A stretch of DNA of 64,000 nucleotides from Glossina fuscipes (GCF_014805625.2 NW_023998414.1:43861561-43925560); one strand, 5' to 3'. Numbered from the stretch's first letter, positions 1-13,147 are shown. Translations and numbers: made by a program. Notes: a model not told the origin generated them from the letters alone.

Positions 1-265
1 TGAAAATTATGATGATTGTTAGTCAGTCAGTCAGTTAATCATTCAGTCATACAGTGTTTTTATTAATATACAGATAGTGAATTAAATAAATAGAGAAAGA
101 TAGATAGATAAAAGGCCACAAATTAGCTGTTGTTAGTGTTGTTGTCATTCGATTTTTTATAAATATTTTTCAAAATTTTCATTTTTTATTCTTTATGGAA
201 TCAACGATTGCATAACAGAAGACTTCTTCTACTGCATTTTCTGCATATTCTCTACTTTGTATACA

Positions 266-300
<35 letters not shown>

Positions 301-683
301 TATATATATATATATATAGAGTTGGCTGGAAACTCTTGCTAAAATTAAAAACAAGAGCACAAACTGAACAAATAGGTAAATTATTGCGAAAGCATTAAAA
401 CAAAACAGACATGGAATAAATTTAGAAGAAACGAAAAAAAAAAAAACAGAAAACAAAAAACAAAAAATATACACAACACAAAATAAAAACCAACAATAGT
501 TTGTTAAACAATTTCGTAAATAAAACCATTTTAGAGAAAAAGATGGTGATGCTCTACTTAAGCTGCTTGGTTGGCGGATTAGTTGGCTCCGTGAGTGCTG
601 TTTTCGGTTTACTTATACATGCTGTATATATATACTGTCTCGTTGTGTAACTTGAGTTTCTTGTTTGCTTGTTTGCAACTTAC
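1..683 (-). other. tweety intron 2 (start) with AT microsatellite
   Basis: Follows the donor at 683. It contains (TA)n with a T run at about 263-319 and homopurine runs near 435-470. No gene seen. Confidence 0.6.
543..650 (+). other. short hydrophobic open frame inside tweety intron 2
   Basis: A 35-codon frame, starting MVMLYLSCLVGGLVGSVSAV, looks signal-peptide-like and contains a GTGAGT donor. It lies antisense within the tweety intron. No continuation was found, so this is probably chance. Confidence 0.1.
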
Positions 684-861
684 CTAAACCTATGGAGGCG
701 CATGTCATCAGTGTGATTATCACTAAAGAACAACTTTGGCATCGTTGTGCACTGGGTTTGCGGGGTTTGCGGTCACAGCAACGTGTCAGTAAATACAATA
801 ACAAACCAAACAGAGATAATATCAATAAACCGGCGGGTATTGAAGCCAAAATACCCAGACT
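684..861 (-). CDS. CG3638: tweety-family protein, coding exon 2 (two membrane segments)
   Basis: Internal exon of a tweety-family gene; the family comprises multi-pass plasma-membrane proteins described as anion channels or lipid-handling proteins. The minus-strand acceptor TTACAG precedes codon AGT at 861. The donor G|GTAAGT leaves phase 1 at 684, so the exon gives 59 codons plus one base. It begins SLGILASIPAG, then has a hydrophobic segment (LLILSLFGLLLYLLT), the family signature LTRCCDRKPRK, and a second hydrophobic segment (LVIITLMTCASIGLG). Joined in phase 0 to the exon at 31,240-31,350 it reads VYLE|SLGIL, exactly as tweety proteins do. The rest of the gene lies left of the window. The tweety-2 (CG3638) assignment rather than tweety itself rests on my memory of the flanking residues and is less certain than the family. 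Confidence 0.9.
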
Positions 862-1544
862 CTGTAAGTAGGTTTAAAAAGAAAAGAAAGAGAGAATGAG
901 AGAAAGAGAAACAGAGTGAAACGGTGTAAAAGAGAGAGAGAAAAAAAAAATAGTTCATTAGTGTAAAATTGTGCAGCAATATTTCTTCAAATATATACGT
1001 ATTTCGTTGTGGTAATCTTTCTCTAAATTTTCTTTCGTTTGTATTAAAGACAATGAACTCTTCTTATTAGTTATGTTGCCGTTAAGTGTTAAAAAAAATT
1101 GCATTTCCAGTCGTACAAATTTTGGTATTCCACAGAAGAGCAAAAAAAAAAGTTTACTTTCACTTTTTTCTTCTTTTTTGAGAAAATGCAGAAATAAAAA
1201 CAAATTTAACTGCTTTTAAATTAATAAGCATTTTGCAGATCCTCTTGAACTATTCACAAAACACTCATCCATTCAGTTTCACGTTTATTTAAATGGAAAA
1301 TTCATTATCAAAGGTTAGCCTAAGAAGTCTTTGTAACAATTTTTTAATTTTAGTTTTATTCACAGAATTCCATTGAATTCCCATCCTTAACTCTTTAAAT
1401 AAACCGAATTCACAATTAGGGATATATATATAAATAACGTCTACTAGTATGTGAGTGAAACGCTACATGCTAGTAAATTAATTTAACAGGCAATGTGGCA
1501 AGGAGTGCTTTAGCGTTGCATGTAAGCAAGAGGTTAATATTCGG

Positions 1545-1920
1545 CAGTGGTGAGATTTTTTTTATACCCATTTATCCTAAAAAACACAAAAAAACCTAAA
1601 AAAAAAAAAAAGCAATAACGAGGAAACGAGATTTTCATACTTTATAATATTAAAATGAGCGCGTCATTTACAGGATGTACGTGGAGATTTTTGTTGTCTG
1701 TCTAGTGCAGTTTAGGAGTAATGTGAGGCAAGCAGGCGTTCCGTGCCGTTTGACCAGTTTGCTTTGATCTACTTTCAAATATTGTAGCGACATCCTCGAA
1801 CGATGGAACACGTTTGTCACAGATACATTGATGATTTAAGGAAGGTATGTTTAAATCGATCGATGATTTGATGCTGATGACGAATATATGTATTTTATGT
1901 GGTCTCTGACCCCATTCATT
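1545..1920 (+). repeat. dispersed repeat family 1, decayed copy
   Basis: Shares with the fuller copies the start 'tttatacccatttatcctaaaa', the phrase 'attttcatactttataatat', and the end 'gatttgatgctgatgacgaatata' followed by 'ggtctctgac'. The middle is heavily diverged. Confidence 0.6.
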
Positions 1921-3439
1921 CTTCCTGCTTGTTACAAATATTTTGAAATAAAAATGGCCGAATGCTTCGATGCTAGGTAATCGACGTTTTCACTTTTAAG
2001 TGTAGCAAAATGGTGGTGGAAAACCGCGAGAGAATACAGAATTGTTTAAGCGAATTCATAATCAATTTAGAAAAGCTTTATGGTAAACTCTTAACTTCTT
2101 GGTAGAAGTATTGAAAACTCAATGCTCTATTCGACGGTTGCCTCAAAAAAGCTACACAAAACTAGTTCTATTCGTGTGTATTAAAGACATTTAAAGGGTA
2201 GGCAGGCAGCATAAATTCCCAATAGGGATTTATTTGATGTAGGTAATTCCTTTAGTGCGTCTGGAGAAAAGCCTGAGTTTTCAAAGAGAACACTCATTTC
2301 ACATATTCCAGAACATTTAAAAGCATCTATAAGGAATAAAAGTAATCATCTCCACGAATTCGATTCCATCATGACGGACTAGATTAAAAACTAAATATTT
2401 GTAATTGTCCGTTCATGATACATTTAAAGCAATTAATTACTTAATAAAGGTTTTTTGCTAAATCGATCTTTTTGACAGTTAATGTGAGCAGTATTTCGTC
2501 TATTGAAAAAAAAAAAATGAATGCTGACCTACCCCAAGGGTGCCTTCACTTCCGCTTTTTGTATTCAATTTACACGCTCCATTTTAGCAAAGCTAACAGC
2601 CGACATGCTACGTTTATTTTAATCAATGCTATCTAATGCGATGCTAATGATGTTTAGCAGTGGAATGGAAAATTCAGATTAGTCCATCTAAAACAATATA
2701 CAAGATAGAATATTTCAAGGTTATGAAGATAAATTGTAATTTAATTTGTAAAGTCACCTACCGTTTGAATTTGTTTTTTTTTTTTTTAATCATTCGACAG
2801 ATGCATTCATACAAGTTCACGTGATATAGGTGAATCCAGGTGGTATTTTCTCAAATTTGGGTCTTTTTCTATGTCTATTTTTCTATAACATACCGAAATT
2901 CAAAAAATCGTTAAAAATAGTTCCTGTAAGCAGAAGTTGGATTTGTTCAACTTGTTTGAAACGTATTTTCATATAGATCCACAAAAGTATTTTACGCTTT
3001 TTAATATGGTCGGGATGGGTTGCCAAATCCAACTATATCTTATTTGTGAATATTTAACAGAGACCTACTAGGGTATTAACGGAGCTCTGTTAAGGAAAAC
3101 GGTAGGGGTCTTTGCTAGTTAAATTCGAATTCATATTCGCATCCTTGAACATTTCGATTAAATAAATTTTCAAAGTGTCTGAACGTGATTCGAATATCGT
3201 TATCAAATCCCATCTTTTGGGATTGTTTCTTAATAAAACACTTGAGGAAAGCTCTGCAAACGGCAATAAAATGTGGAAGATTTCCTTTCATTCTTTGACT
3301 TCGACAATAAAGAGCTAAATATTAATATAAGTACACTTTAGGTTGACCCAAGGGTGCCAACCTTGATTCACGAAAACTGCGAAGCTCAGGCATCGTGTTC
3401 ATGAATTGCAAAAATAGAGAAATTTATCTGCTTTCGTTT
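1921..3439. other. intronic sequence without recognised features
   Basis: No ORF, RNA gene or repeat family recognised; only homopolymer runs (for example the T run near 2,776). Confidence 0.5.
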
Positions 3440-3870
3440 ATGAGTAATGATCAAAAAACCGATTTTTTATTGCTTTTGAAAAACAGAGGTTGTCTGACTT
3501 TACATAGTACTGTAGGCGCGTTCTTCGTCCGAATTTGCCCATTTTCAATATCAACCTGCATGTAAGAATTTCCAATGTTTCTCTTAAACTTGAAGTCGAC
3601 AGTTTAAATTTTGCGGTCAGGAGAATATTTACAACAGACATTATCCAGACGGACAGACAGCCAGATGGACATGCTTGCACTATAAAGATTTTGGAAAAAA
3701 CGAAATTATGCGGCATCATCGAATTGAAGAATATAGATGTCCTCATTTTGCGTTGTACTATAAGCGTTCTCTATGACCGATTTGCACCATTTGCAGTAAT
3801 AATCTGTGTGCAAGAAGCTCCAATGTTTCTGCAAAATTTGAAGATTTACAGACATTACATAGAGCGATTT
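3440..3870 (+). repeat. dispersed repeat family 1, copy with partial internal duplication
   Basis: Carries the family phrases 'tgagtaatgatcaaaaaacc', 'ccaatgtttctcttaaacttg' and 'gacggacagacagcc'. The block running from the 'gcgttct' phrase to 'ccaatgttt.....cttgaag' occurs twice, at about 3,518-3,600 and 3,765-3,842, so this copy is either a rearranged dimer or two nested copies. Confidence 0.65.
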
Positions 3871-4554
3871 AGAAAATCGAACCTTGTGCACTGTGAAATT
3901 ATTCATTAACTTTCGTGACAATACACCAAAAATTATGTCCGCCTTCTATGTAAAGAGATACTCCTCCTCACACGAAAGTCCTCATATTGAAAGGTGTACA
4001 AAACGTCAGCTGAAGAGGTCCAAATTTACTAAATTTAATATTCTCTAATGGTTTTTCAGTTGTATTCATCATAAAGGACTACAGATTAGAAATTATCGTC
4101 ATATTCGCGAGGAATATTATATGGGGTTAGAGCTTAAAAGTAGACTTATTCCTTTGAAATTTGATATGCTGGAATGGCGAGAAAGTTCTACCATAAATTA
4201 TATTAAATATTTTAATTTGAAGAAGTTTGATGTGCTCCTGAGCAGCCGAACGAGGAATGGTGAATTCCTTTGCAATTGCAAAGTGGGTTACTCTTCAATA
4301 TGGATCGCAAAATAACATTATTTCCCAAATGGGCAACCTTCTTTGCGAGTGAAACCTTCGCAAGCCATCATTGGCAGTTCCAAACATTTAAAGCTTCACT
4401 TCCCAATAAGTTTTTATAATTAAACAACACGTTACTTGCTTTCTGACCATTCTGACTATTGACACCTAAATGCACGTGCATCCATTGCACTTCTCTTCGC
4501 AATTAAGATATGAAGGATATTAAAAGTTGTCCTTTTATATTCTCCGATCAGTAC

Positions 4555-4700
4555 GTTAAATAAGATGTTCCTAAATGACGCATTCTATTTTCGGAGTGAA
4601 ATTCGACAAATCATATTTGACAGGGAACACATATCAAATGCAGTGTCTTAAATGGACGCTGCTATCCACAGCACTTTATTCACACTGTGCTTCGTAATCA
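4555..4700 (-). mobile_element. mariner-type transposase N-terminal remnant
   Basis: Minus-strand translation gives HLRHCI, a stop codon, then YVF. This corresponds to the mariner N-terminal helix pattern and to the better-preserved copy at 35,576-35,863 (HLKHCICCVF). The reading frame is destroyed. Confidence 0.45.
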
Positions 4701-5984
4701 ATTGATGGAGAATACTGAAAAATAGTTCTCACGGGTGACGCTAATTGGAAAGGCATTGTATGACGCACGCTAACTGATTACTTTGATATGGGAAGCAAAA
4801 TTATCGACACGTATTAAAATTCGATAGAACTTTCCGTAGACATATAAAGATCATCATAGTCATAGTTATTTATATTCAAAGTTAATCTCTAGACGAATGA
4901 CCATTGCTTAAAGGAGAACAACACGATTGTTGTTTTCGACAAAACGTTATAAAATAAGAGATCGCCTCTTTGGGAATCACTATAAATAACTTTTATTATG
5001 ATTGTTATATCTTTTCTTTGTTGCTATTAAATCTGAAATGATTCCAACTCGATCGGTATAACAAAAGTTACGTCTGTGTTAAGTGCTTTTATGTAAATAT
5101 CCACGCACACTTAACGCACTTTATTCTCTACAAGTGGTGTAAGGCATAAATACGAACGCATTAAGTTTTAGCGTTTAATATCAACTTTTATGGGCGTACA
5201 ATACGCAGCAAAAAGAAAAACTACAGATTAGTGAATATGGATAGATCGGTTAAGAATTTTAATTTTATAAAGAACATATACGCCTTCTTATGGCGGCTCC
5301 GTGTGTCAATTGTTGCATATTACAAAACTAGTGAAATCCAATGGGCTTCGGTGATAAGTGGCAAAATTATTTTCAAATCGATCTTTTTTAGGAATTCCAA
5401 TGAGTGCGTGAAATGCTATAATTTTGTAATAAAATCACGTGCAAGTGTATTAAATAGACAGACAGGCAAACATAAAAGAGGAGAAGAGTAAAAAGAGTAA
5501 AAGGAAATATATGGACGATAGTTTTTTTATTATGCTCACCAAGAATTACAAAGAAGGTGTTATTATGAACAATAAACATGACAAGAACGGATATTCATTG
5601 CCGGTTAACGTGTTTAGAATAGAAAAATATTAACACTAATGAATGGGTATACGTTTGATACAGATATGTTATCTTTTCTTCTTCCTGTTTGCCTGCTTAG
5701 AACAATGAAGAACCATATATATATATATATATGCATATATATACATATATATATCAAAATGCGTATTTAGAAATTGTCTTTAAAGTACTTTGACGTTTAA
5801 ATTTCTCGTTAATTATTTTTAAAAATATTTTAAAGCAAATTTTTTAAATATTGTTACATATTTTTAAAAAATTTTAACCAATGAAACCAAAGACGTTCAA
5901 ACTACTTTCTTTCACACCATTAAAATGCAAACATTTAGATAAGAAATTTATTAACTAATCCCTGCATACACGCACACATCTTTG
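4701..5984. other. intronic sequence without recognised features
   Basis: Only a short (TA)n tract near 5,717-5,752 was noted. An 86-codon frame at 5,231 on the plus strand has no recognisable domain and was not called. Confidence 0.5.
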
Positions 5985-6212
5985 CGGAATTTTAAAATCT
6001 ATAATCTTATACGGATTACCTATTTGGTGTGGAGCGATAAGTGTCGCCTCATATAAAAAAGGAACTTTGGTAGTACATCGTGTACGCCTACTACGAATAA
6101 TTGCGGCGTAAAACTTACGAAATCGTGGTACGAAAACGCTGATAACACTCAGCCTGGCCGGGTGCAAGCAGAGTTGGAGTAGGTCCACGAACGGGCAGCT
6201 ACATGTATAGGC
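5985..6212 (+). mobile_element. R1-clade-like non-LTR reverse transcriptase fragment, degenerate
   Basis: The plus-strand frame from 6,001 reads IILYGLPIWCGAI, later HRVRLLRIIAA, a stop codon, and then TLITLSLAGC. This order (YGxPIW, LLRxxxAYR, VLAGxxP) is the end of the reverse-transcriptase thumb region in R1-type retrotransposons. The internal stop and short extent show a dead fragment. Confidence 0.6.
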
Positions 6213-9200
6213 TTGTATTGAATATAAGATTATTTATTATTAGGAAATAGGGTAGTATAGACTTTTGCATGACTCAACTGCTTAGTAAGGCTGACGGTTG
6301 CTTCCATGCCTACAGGCTTAGAATTGAATATATTTCTTTGTGTAACGTCTGAAATATTATAAATAACGCAAAGTATATGTTTTTGGTCTTTCTGATATAT
6401 AAACACGAAAGCCAGGGGTTTGCGGGAAATGCGAATCCTGTACGGGCAGCAGAAACGCAAAATGCCTGGGGTTTTTGCCGTTAATATATTAAAGAAACAA
6501 AACTCGAAGAGCGTCGACATAGTTTCATAAGGCAATCTGTTGAGAGTGCATCTAAGCAGTCATGCCATAGACGGTTTCTAGCTGGTTGGCTTTTTGCAAT
6601 GGCTACAAGTGGCGAATTTCCATGCTTCGCTACCCAAAGAAGAATAAGAAAAACGCGCACGTATATATATATATATATTTGCGAGAGACATGACAAGTCG
6701 CAAGGCATTTGTGAAAATTTTTTTTTGTTGCGTACGTTACGTATCAACCTTGTTTTATAATAAAATGGTAAACAACATTGGAAAGTTTTATTTCTCTCCA
6801 ATGTTAAACTTAAAACAAAGTCACAAAAATTATGATAGGAACGCACATTTTTTTCTCTTACGACTAGTGAACGGTTACAGTGCCATAATGCGGCGGAGAG
6901 TCAAGCCTGTGCTTTTGGAACAAAGAACATTGCATTCTACACCACGGTCATAATTTGATATTTCTTTTGAAAAGACATGGGTATCCTTCAGGCAACCTAC
7001 ATTCAAGCCGCAGGACTGCAAGGATCCATAGTTAATTTCAGCAAAAACATATTACAGGTGCCATTCTAATCATCCGACTAAAGAATGGAGTGTGACGAAG
7101 CTGTTATTAGATGACTTCCTTTAAATTATCAATCTTCTCTGCATTGTAACCCCTTAAATAATGTATTAGCAAATCTAGACATATTCTGGTCATTAAAGTA
7201 CAATAATTTAGAAAGAAATCAAACGCAGGGTAACTCCCTTGGAATTCTGGAACATATGTATTTTATTTGGTTCCGGTAAGATGCCTGTTGTACATACGTT
7301 GATTATGTGCATCTGGCAAAAATTGAAATTTTTTATCAGCTTAAGTGAGGAAAAAGAGCTAAAACATTATAGACCGACTATTTAGTGCCACATCACAAAC
7401 AATTTATGTGTTGGATTGCTATTTTTCAGAGATTTTTATCACAATATGTAAGTAATTAAGTGTTGTTATTATGTGCTATTGTTTTTTCTACGGAACTTGT
7501 ATGGAGTTGTGTTCCCGACTTTCATTTAATACCCCAACTGCTTTTTTTTGCCATATTTGATAGAAATATGTTAAAAATTCTTTTGAAAAGAATCCATGTC
7601 GTATAAATAGCTTCTATTAAGTGGAATGTATTACGAAGAGTGCTCGTAAAAATCGATCGATACAAGTGAGTTTCTGTAAGGCTCGTGCTAGAGCCAAAAC
7701 AACTCGGTCATCGTTCTATCTACGCTGAGTGCAAAAATATAAAAAATGATTCTGAATCGATATGACACGGAGTAGCAGATAATTTCGTATTATTCTAATT
7801 GATACGCAACGAGTTAATCATTACCTATAGTCACCCAAGCCTCTGTTTTTTTTTTTTTTTTTTTTTTTTCAATCTTCTGAAGAAAGCGGAGTCGAAAGCA
7901 ATAAATCAACAGAATGAGACAACTAGAATTGAATAGTACGATATGTGTTATTAGCGTTACTGTTGCTATCTATCTATGTATATATATGTATATATATTGT
8001 TAACTTCCTGTGTTACCGAATGCTGGGCATCCCTCTCTTAAATAATTCATGTAAAAAACCATATGTTTTTGGAAGGAATTGCAGCTGCGTAACTCCACAT
8101 TTAGAATTTTATCCATCATTTCCCAAAGAATTGTTATTTATACCTCATATGTGGGATGCACATTAACTGACTAATATGCATTTTATGAGTATTTTCAACT
8201 TTTTTTTATTAAGTAAATACTTTTTTTATATTCAGAAAAAAACAAGGCGAGTTATTCTATAGAATTATTCAAACATACACCGCAGCCGAAATTCGAAAAT
8301 TAAGACGTAAGTGAGAGTATTCATTGCTTTCCAGAGAGGATAACGAAAACCTTTGAAAGCCACTTGTAAAAATATTCTCGCACTTTACACCAAAAGTGGA
8401 AAGGGAAAAAATACGAATGCTTAACATCAACCAAACATAATTTTATACAACACGATGCACCCACATGATGATGCAGATGTTAGGGTTTAAAATGGGTGTG
8501 CGTTACCAGCATATACGATAATTATGAAATTCAATTCACAACCAGCAGAAGTTTATGCAATTCATATATTAAAATATATGTATGAATAAAAGCAAAGAGT
8601 TTCACATCAAAGATAAACAAAGAAAAAAAAGAAAATCAAGCTGGAAGATACACAAAAAAAAAAACGCAAGTACTTATGAACATAAACACATATACCCCAG
8701 CGTAAGCCGAAATTAAGCCAGACAAACCGAACGAACAACAGACAGGCAAGTAAACACACATGGACAAACTGTTTCATCAACAATCGACACATGAATGTAC
8801 AGAAAGTTGCAAAGCGTGCATAAAAAAAAAAAACCAGAAAAAAAAAAGAAGAAAAGAAAAACTTTCCGCACAAATATATCTACATAAATAAAGTACAAAT
8901 CCAATTGTGTATAAGCACATAGACACATCACACATATGCATATGCATAGGCAAGAATGCATGCATGCCTGTATACAGTTGTATAAACTGTGCGTCAATTA
9001 GTGACGTTGTTATTTTATTTAAAAAATATTTTATGATCAACGCAACCGGCGTAGGAAAGAAAGACACAGTACACAGCAGATTTCTCATAATTTAAAGCCA
9101 ATCACAGAAGGCTCCTTCTGATATATTAAATACGTGTGCACCTACGAGGGCATAGCATAAAACAGCAGTTGTCTATTTAGTATTCAAAAACTTGAAAAAT

Positions 9201-9849
9201 TTCCTTTTCATATTCTCTTTTTTTTTTTTCAAAAATATAATCATTAAATTATTAGTTCTTGCGAAAAGTTTTGCAATAACTTTTAAAAACTTAATTCTGA
9301 CATAGTTTCTCAAATAATTATATCAAACTAGAAGGCTCCTACGCACTTCTACCGTACTTTAAGGGAAACGACCCACTTACTGTAATATAATTCCGACAAA
9401 CACATGGTAGATGTATTAATAGATTAACTTAAATATACTCCTTAAATATTTCTACAATCTTAATCTCACCTGGTTAACATCACACTTTGAGCAGTAAATA
9501 TGGAATCATTTTTCAAAATTTACAACCAAAGAAAAAAATAATGACCCTATGGTATGTAAGCAAACAGAATTGTGATTCCAGATTTTCTTGGAAGATAATA
9601 TATAGATATGGCAGAGATTGCCATAATCCGTACCCCGTGTACCAACATGTAAAGGCATTTTATACCTTGAACCTTTTGGAAGGATGATTCCAAAGGATTG
9701 GTCGGATTTTCTTTTGAAATCGCTCACTAAAGAAACCAACTTTCGAGATACAATTAGATAAAAATTAAAAGGAAGCAAAACCGATATGCTAAGCAAGAAA
9801 AATGCGATTTCCAGAAAAGTGCCTGAAAAGAAATACAAGTACGTAAAGC
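6213..9849. other. intronic sequence, low-complexity tracts only
   Basis: Includes a T run at about 7,847-7,869, (TA)n at about 6,662-6,679 and 7,976-7,998, and A-rich tracts near 8,620-8,860. A minus-strand frame near 6,540-6,640 weakly recalls a retrotransposon C terminus but is not convincing. Confidence 0.45.
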
Positions 9850-10335
9850 TTTCGCAATATGATCTTCTCTATGGTCTCCGACGACTCCGGCGGTTTATAT
9901 TGCCACATCTGGCTTAAGGGTAATGCATCCACAATAATGCGTTGGCGTTGTAATAATTTTCCTACTTCAGTGGAAATCCTTGAATAGCCTCCAAGTCAAA
10001 TTATCAAGATCGGTTGAACTAATTTTATCTGCCCGTTTTTTACAATAGACGATAAGAACAGTGTTGCCGTCGTCACACGCAGTTTTAAAAACCGACTGAT
10101 ATAATCAAGCAAATATTTATCCGAAATTCGATTCGGATATTTGCCGGATTGCGATGCGCTCAAGTCAACAAGGAGATTGAATTGTTTTTATATATTTACG
10201 CCAAATGATGTGTATCGAGGATTTGCTTAAAGACACAATCAACTTTTTTCATTGTTGTATACATTTATCTAAGTCATTTGTTGCCTTCACTAAAATGTCG
10301 AAGTAGTTGTCGGATTCGCTTGAGATTGAAATCAA
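9850..10335 (-). other. coding-like but broken sequence, unassigned
   Basis: On the minus strand a frame from about 10,010 down to 9,870 reads protein-like (GGYSRISTEVGKLLQRQR, then VDALPLSQMWQYKPPESS). It is preceded by further coding-like pieces with stops (for example FDFNLKRIRQLLRHFSEG near 10,340). I could not place it in a family. Most likely it is a decayed transposon or a retrocopy of a host gene. Confidence 0.25.
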
Positions 10336-11009
10336 ACATCGGCTTGTAGAAAAACAAAGTTTACGTATAATTGGAATCTTTTTCTTTTCTTCTTCTTATC
10401 TTCAATCAAGTTTAAATAAATTGAAAGCATAAAATTAAAAAAAGTTTTCACGCGATCGACACCTATTTGAACATATTCAAATATTGTGACAAGCGGGCGA
10501 ATACACTGGAACCTAGTTCTTAAGCCATAAAAAATCATAACAACAAAAAGCAATAATGCTTAACATCGCATAATATTCTTATTGGCATTTAACTCAAGAC
10601 TCCATGATTTTTCCCCCAATAAGTGCATATAACAAACCACACATGTTTGTATGTATGTGTGTAACAAATTACACTAAGAAATCTGTCAAATGTCAATAAT
10701 GAGGAGATTGTGGTGATGCACTTGTAACTGGGACAAGTCGTAAATTAACACTCACGAAATTGCACTAATATCAACCAGCAGAAGCGTAAACCACTTCCAA
10801 AGCCATAACCACGTATGCATGTAAATAGCTGTAAAAGTATTGCTGAAATCCAATAGATAACATTGCTTAAGGCCTACTGTGGGAAAGCAGTCCCTATTGA
10901 GACAAATATTACATCTTTTTAACATAAAGTCAAAATTGAAGATTCTACTAAATTACCAGCTTTATTAACCATTTCTTCTTCTTTTTTACATAAAGAACAA
11001 GGAGAGGAA

Positions 11010-11882
11010 ACAAGTATTCAGTCGTGACCGAATCCTTTATACCCATCACCGTTATCCTAAAGATGAAAAAAGAGAAAAAAAAAAGAACTACATTTTCATG
11101 CTCCATAATATTGGGTGGGCGCGGCCGATGTTTCTCCATAAAAGTAAAAATTTATATGATTTATGTGATGCGCTTTATGAGTAACAAAAAGAAAGCACGG
11201 AAAGCAAAGATGTTCACCGTTTATGTTTGTGGGCGTTGTAGGCGTTTGCAAATTTATAGGCGATGTTTTCATTTTCGCGAAGGTTAGATTGTCTACCACA
11301 GACGAACACGCGGACATGCTTAGATGGATTTCGAGTTTGAAACTGAATTTATTCACTTTATGGATTTTTTGGAAATGGCTTCTGCACGCTATAAAAGTAT
11401 TGAAAAAAAATTTAATTTTCATACACTATACTATTGAGTAGGCGTGGTCAATTCTTGCCATTTTTGTGCAGGTACTACGGCAGTACCTATAGAATATATC
11501 TTCAAATTTGCGTGGATTTATTTGCTGTAGTAATGATCAAAAAACCAATTTTTTCTTCCTTCTGAAAAACAGAGATGTTCTCAGTTTGTGTATCACTGTA
11601 GGCGTGTTCTTCGATTGACTTGACCCATTTTCAATACCAACTTGGGTGCAAAACTTTCCAATGTTTTTGCCAAGTTTGAAGCCGATAGCTTCATTTTTGC
11701 AGCCAGGAGAACAGACATTATATAGACGGATAGATAGATATGCGATCGATGGATCGATTCAAAATTTGATGCTGATCAAGAACATATATATACATTGTAT
11801 AGTCTCCGAAGCTTCTTCCCGGCCGTTGCAAACGTTTTGGGAAAATGAATATACCACTTATCCTTCGGTGATGGCTACAAAA
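11010..11882 (+). repeat. dispersed repeat family 1, near full-length copy
   Basis: Begins with the near-palindrome 'ttcagtcgtgaccgaa' followed by 'tttatacccatcaccgttatcc' and ends with 'ccttcggtgatggctaca', so the ends are inverted relatives (TATACCCATCACC against GGTGATGGNTAYA). Two internal modules each carry a gacgga/gacagacgga-type stretch (about 11,300 and 11,735). No coding capacity recognised. Confidence 0.75.
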
Positions 11883-12977
11883 ATGAGAAAAAATGCTGAA
11901 TTCAGAATAATTTCAAGTTTTATGTACACTTTACTCTTTGCACAAGATTTTTTACACATATATATATGTGTATCTATACATATATAAACGTAAATATATA
12001 TATATATATTTTCATCACATATTATTACACATATGCATAACTATTTTAAAGCCACTCTGCTGGTTTACTGCTTTTAGATATAAAAAGCGTAGAGAAAATG
12101 GGTAAGAAAAAGAAAAAACAAAACAGAGCTGCTGTAAATTGGATTAAATGAAATGCCAAAGTAATGAAGTTTAGTTTTCTTTGTTTTCGGAAAATAGGAC
12201 TTCTGATTTCAAATAGACAGATAGATAGATAGACAGATAGAGAAAGAGAGAGAAAGAGAGAGGAACGCAGAAATTCAAATACAGTATGAGGGGGTGCAAG
12301 CTTAAACGTGTGTTTACATAAATGTATGCGGTGGGTGCGCAACGGAGCAAGACCTGTGTGTCCTTCAGTTTAGCTTAGCGGGTCAGGTTGATTTTTTTTG
12401 TCTTCTTGTGCTTAGTATTATAATTTCATTTTTGATAATTGGGTCATGTTTGGAACGAAAAAACATTGATGAAAGAGAGAATTCTTTTCAATGTTAATTT
12501 GTATTTCGGTAAGGACCATGAAAAATAAAATTTAAGTAACTTTTCTGTGCACTGAGGGCTTGCTATAAGCTAGATTAACGAGAGGGTTGGCCGTTTGATG
12601 CCTCACGGTCTCAAAAATCGCAGTATGAAATATACGCGATCTTCGTCTGCGGGCCTTATACTAAGTGTAGCAAAAGCGTCTAGAAAAGGTAAAAATTTCT
12701 AGTGGATATTAATGGGTCAATGTATCGGGCCAATGATGTCATCAAGTCCGGGTCGACACGTTTAAAATTTCAAATAATTTTATATTGCCCGCATACAGTA
12801 AGGCTATAAATAGATTGTATTAGAATACCACATTTTTAATAATAGTTGGACCTTGTTGTGGCCCCCGTCGTACTATGAAAATTATTATTATTATAAATTT
12901 AGCCAGAGAATAAATTTTAAGACTAAAATTTTAAAGCACCAGTATCTAAAGCTTTCGGCTTTTATTAAAAATTCTAC
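11883..12977. other. intronic sequence with microsatellites
   Basis: Contains (TA)n at about 11,957-12,010 and a GATA/GA-rich stretch at 12,217-12,263. No gene recognised. Confidence 0.5.
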
Positions 12978-13047
12978 CGCACTTGAGATTTGAACCCTCG
13001 ACCATTGAGTTGCTACTCAAGACTCTTATCTGCTCGGCCACACAGAC
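12978..13047 (-). repeat. tRNA-like sequence, probable SINE head or tRNA pseudogene
   Basis: The minus strand has an A-box-like TGGCCGAGCAG and, about 40 nt downstream, a B-box-like GGTTCAAATCT, the spacing of a class II (Ser/Leu-type) tRNA. The acceptor stem does not pair well, so it is not a functional tRNA. Confidence 0.45.
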
Positions 13048-13147
13048 GGATACAATGAAAATTAAAAGAGGTTCGTTAATGAAAAACTCTGATACAAATA
13101 TATCCCAAGGGTAGAACCACGTTCTCGAGCGGCCAACTGACGCGTTG

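Noticed and set aside
613..849. Single-exon 78-residue protein on the minus strand
   Set aside because: Its start is internal to tweety exon 2 and its end (KLQTSKQET and so on) is translated intron after the GTAAGT donor.
6481..6846. Possible retrotransposon C terminus on the minus strand (SPLVAIAKSQPARNRLWH region)
   Set aside because: Resemblance to the WNAVDAF...LRRLE tail is too weak and there is no cysteine finger nearby.
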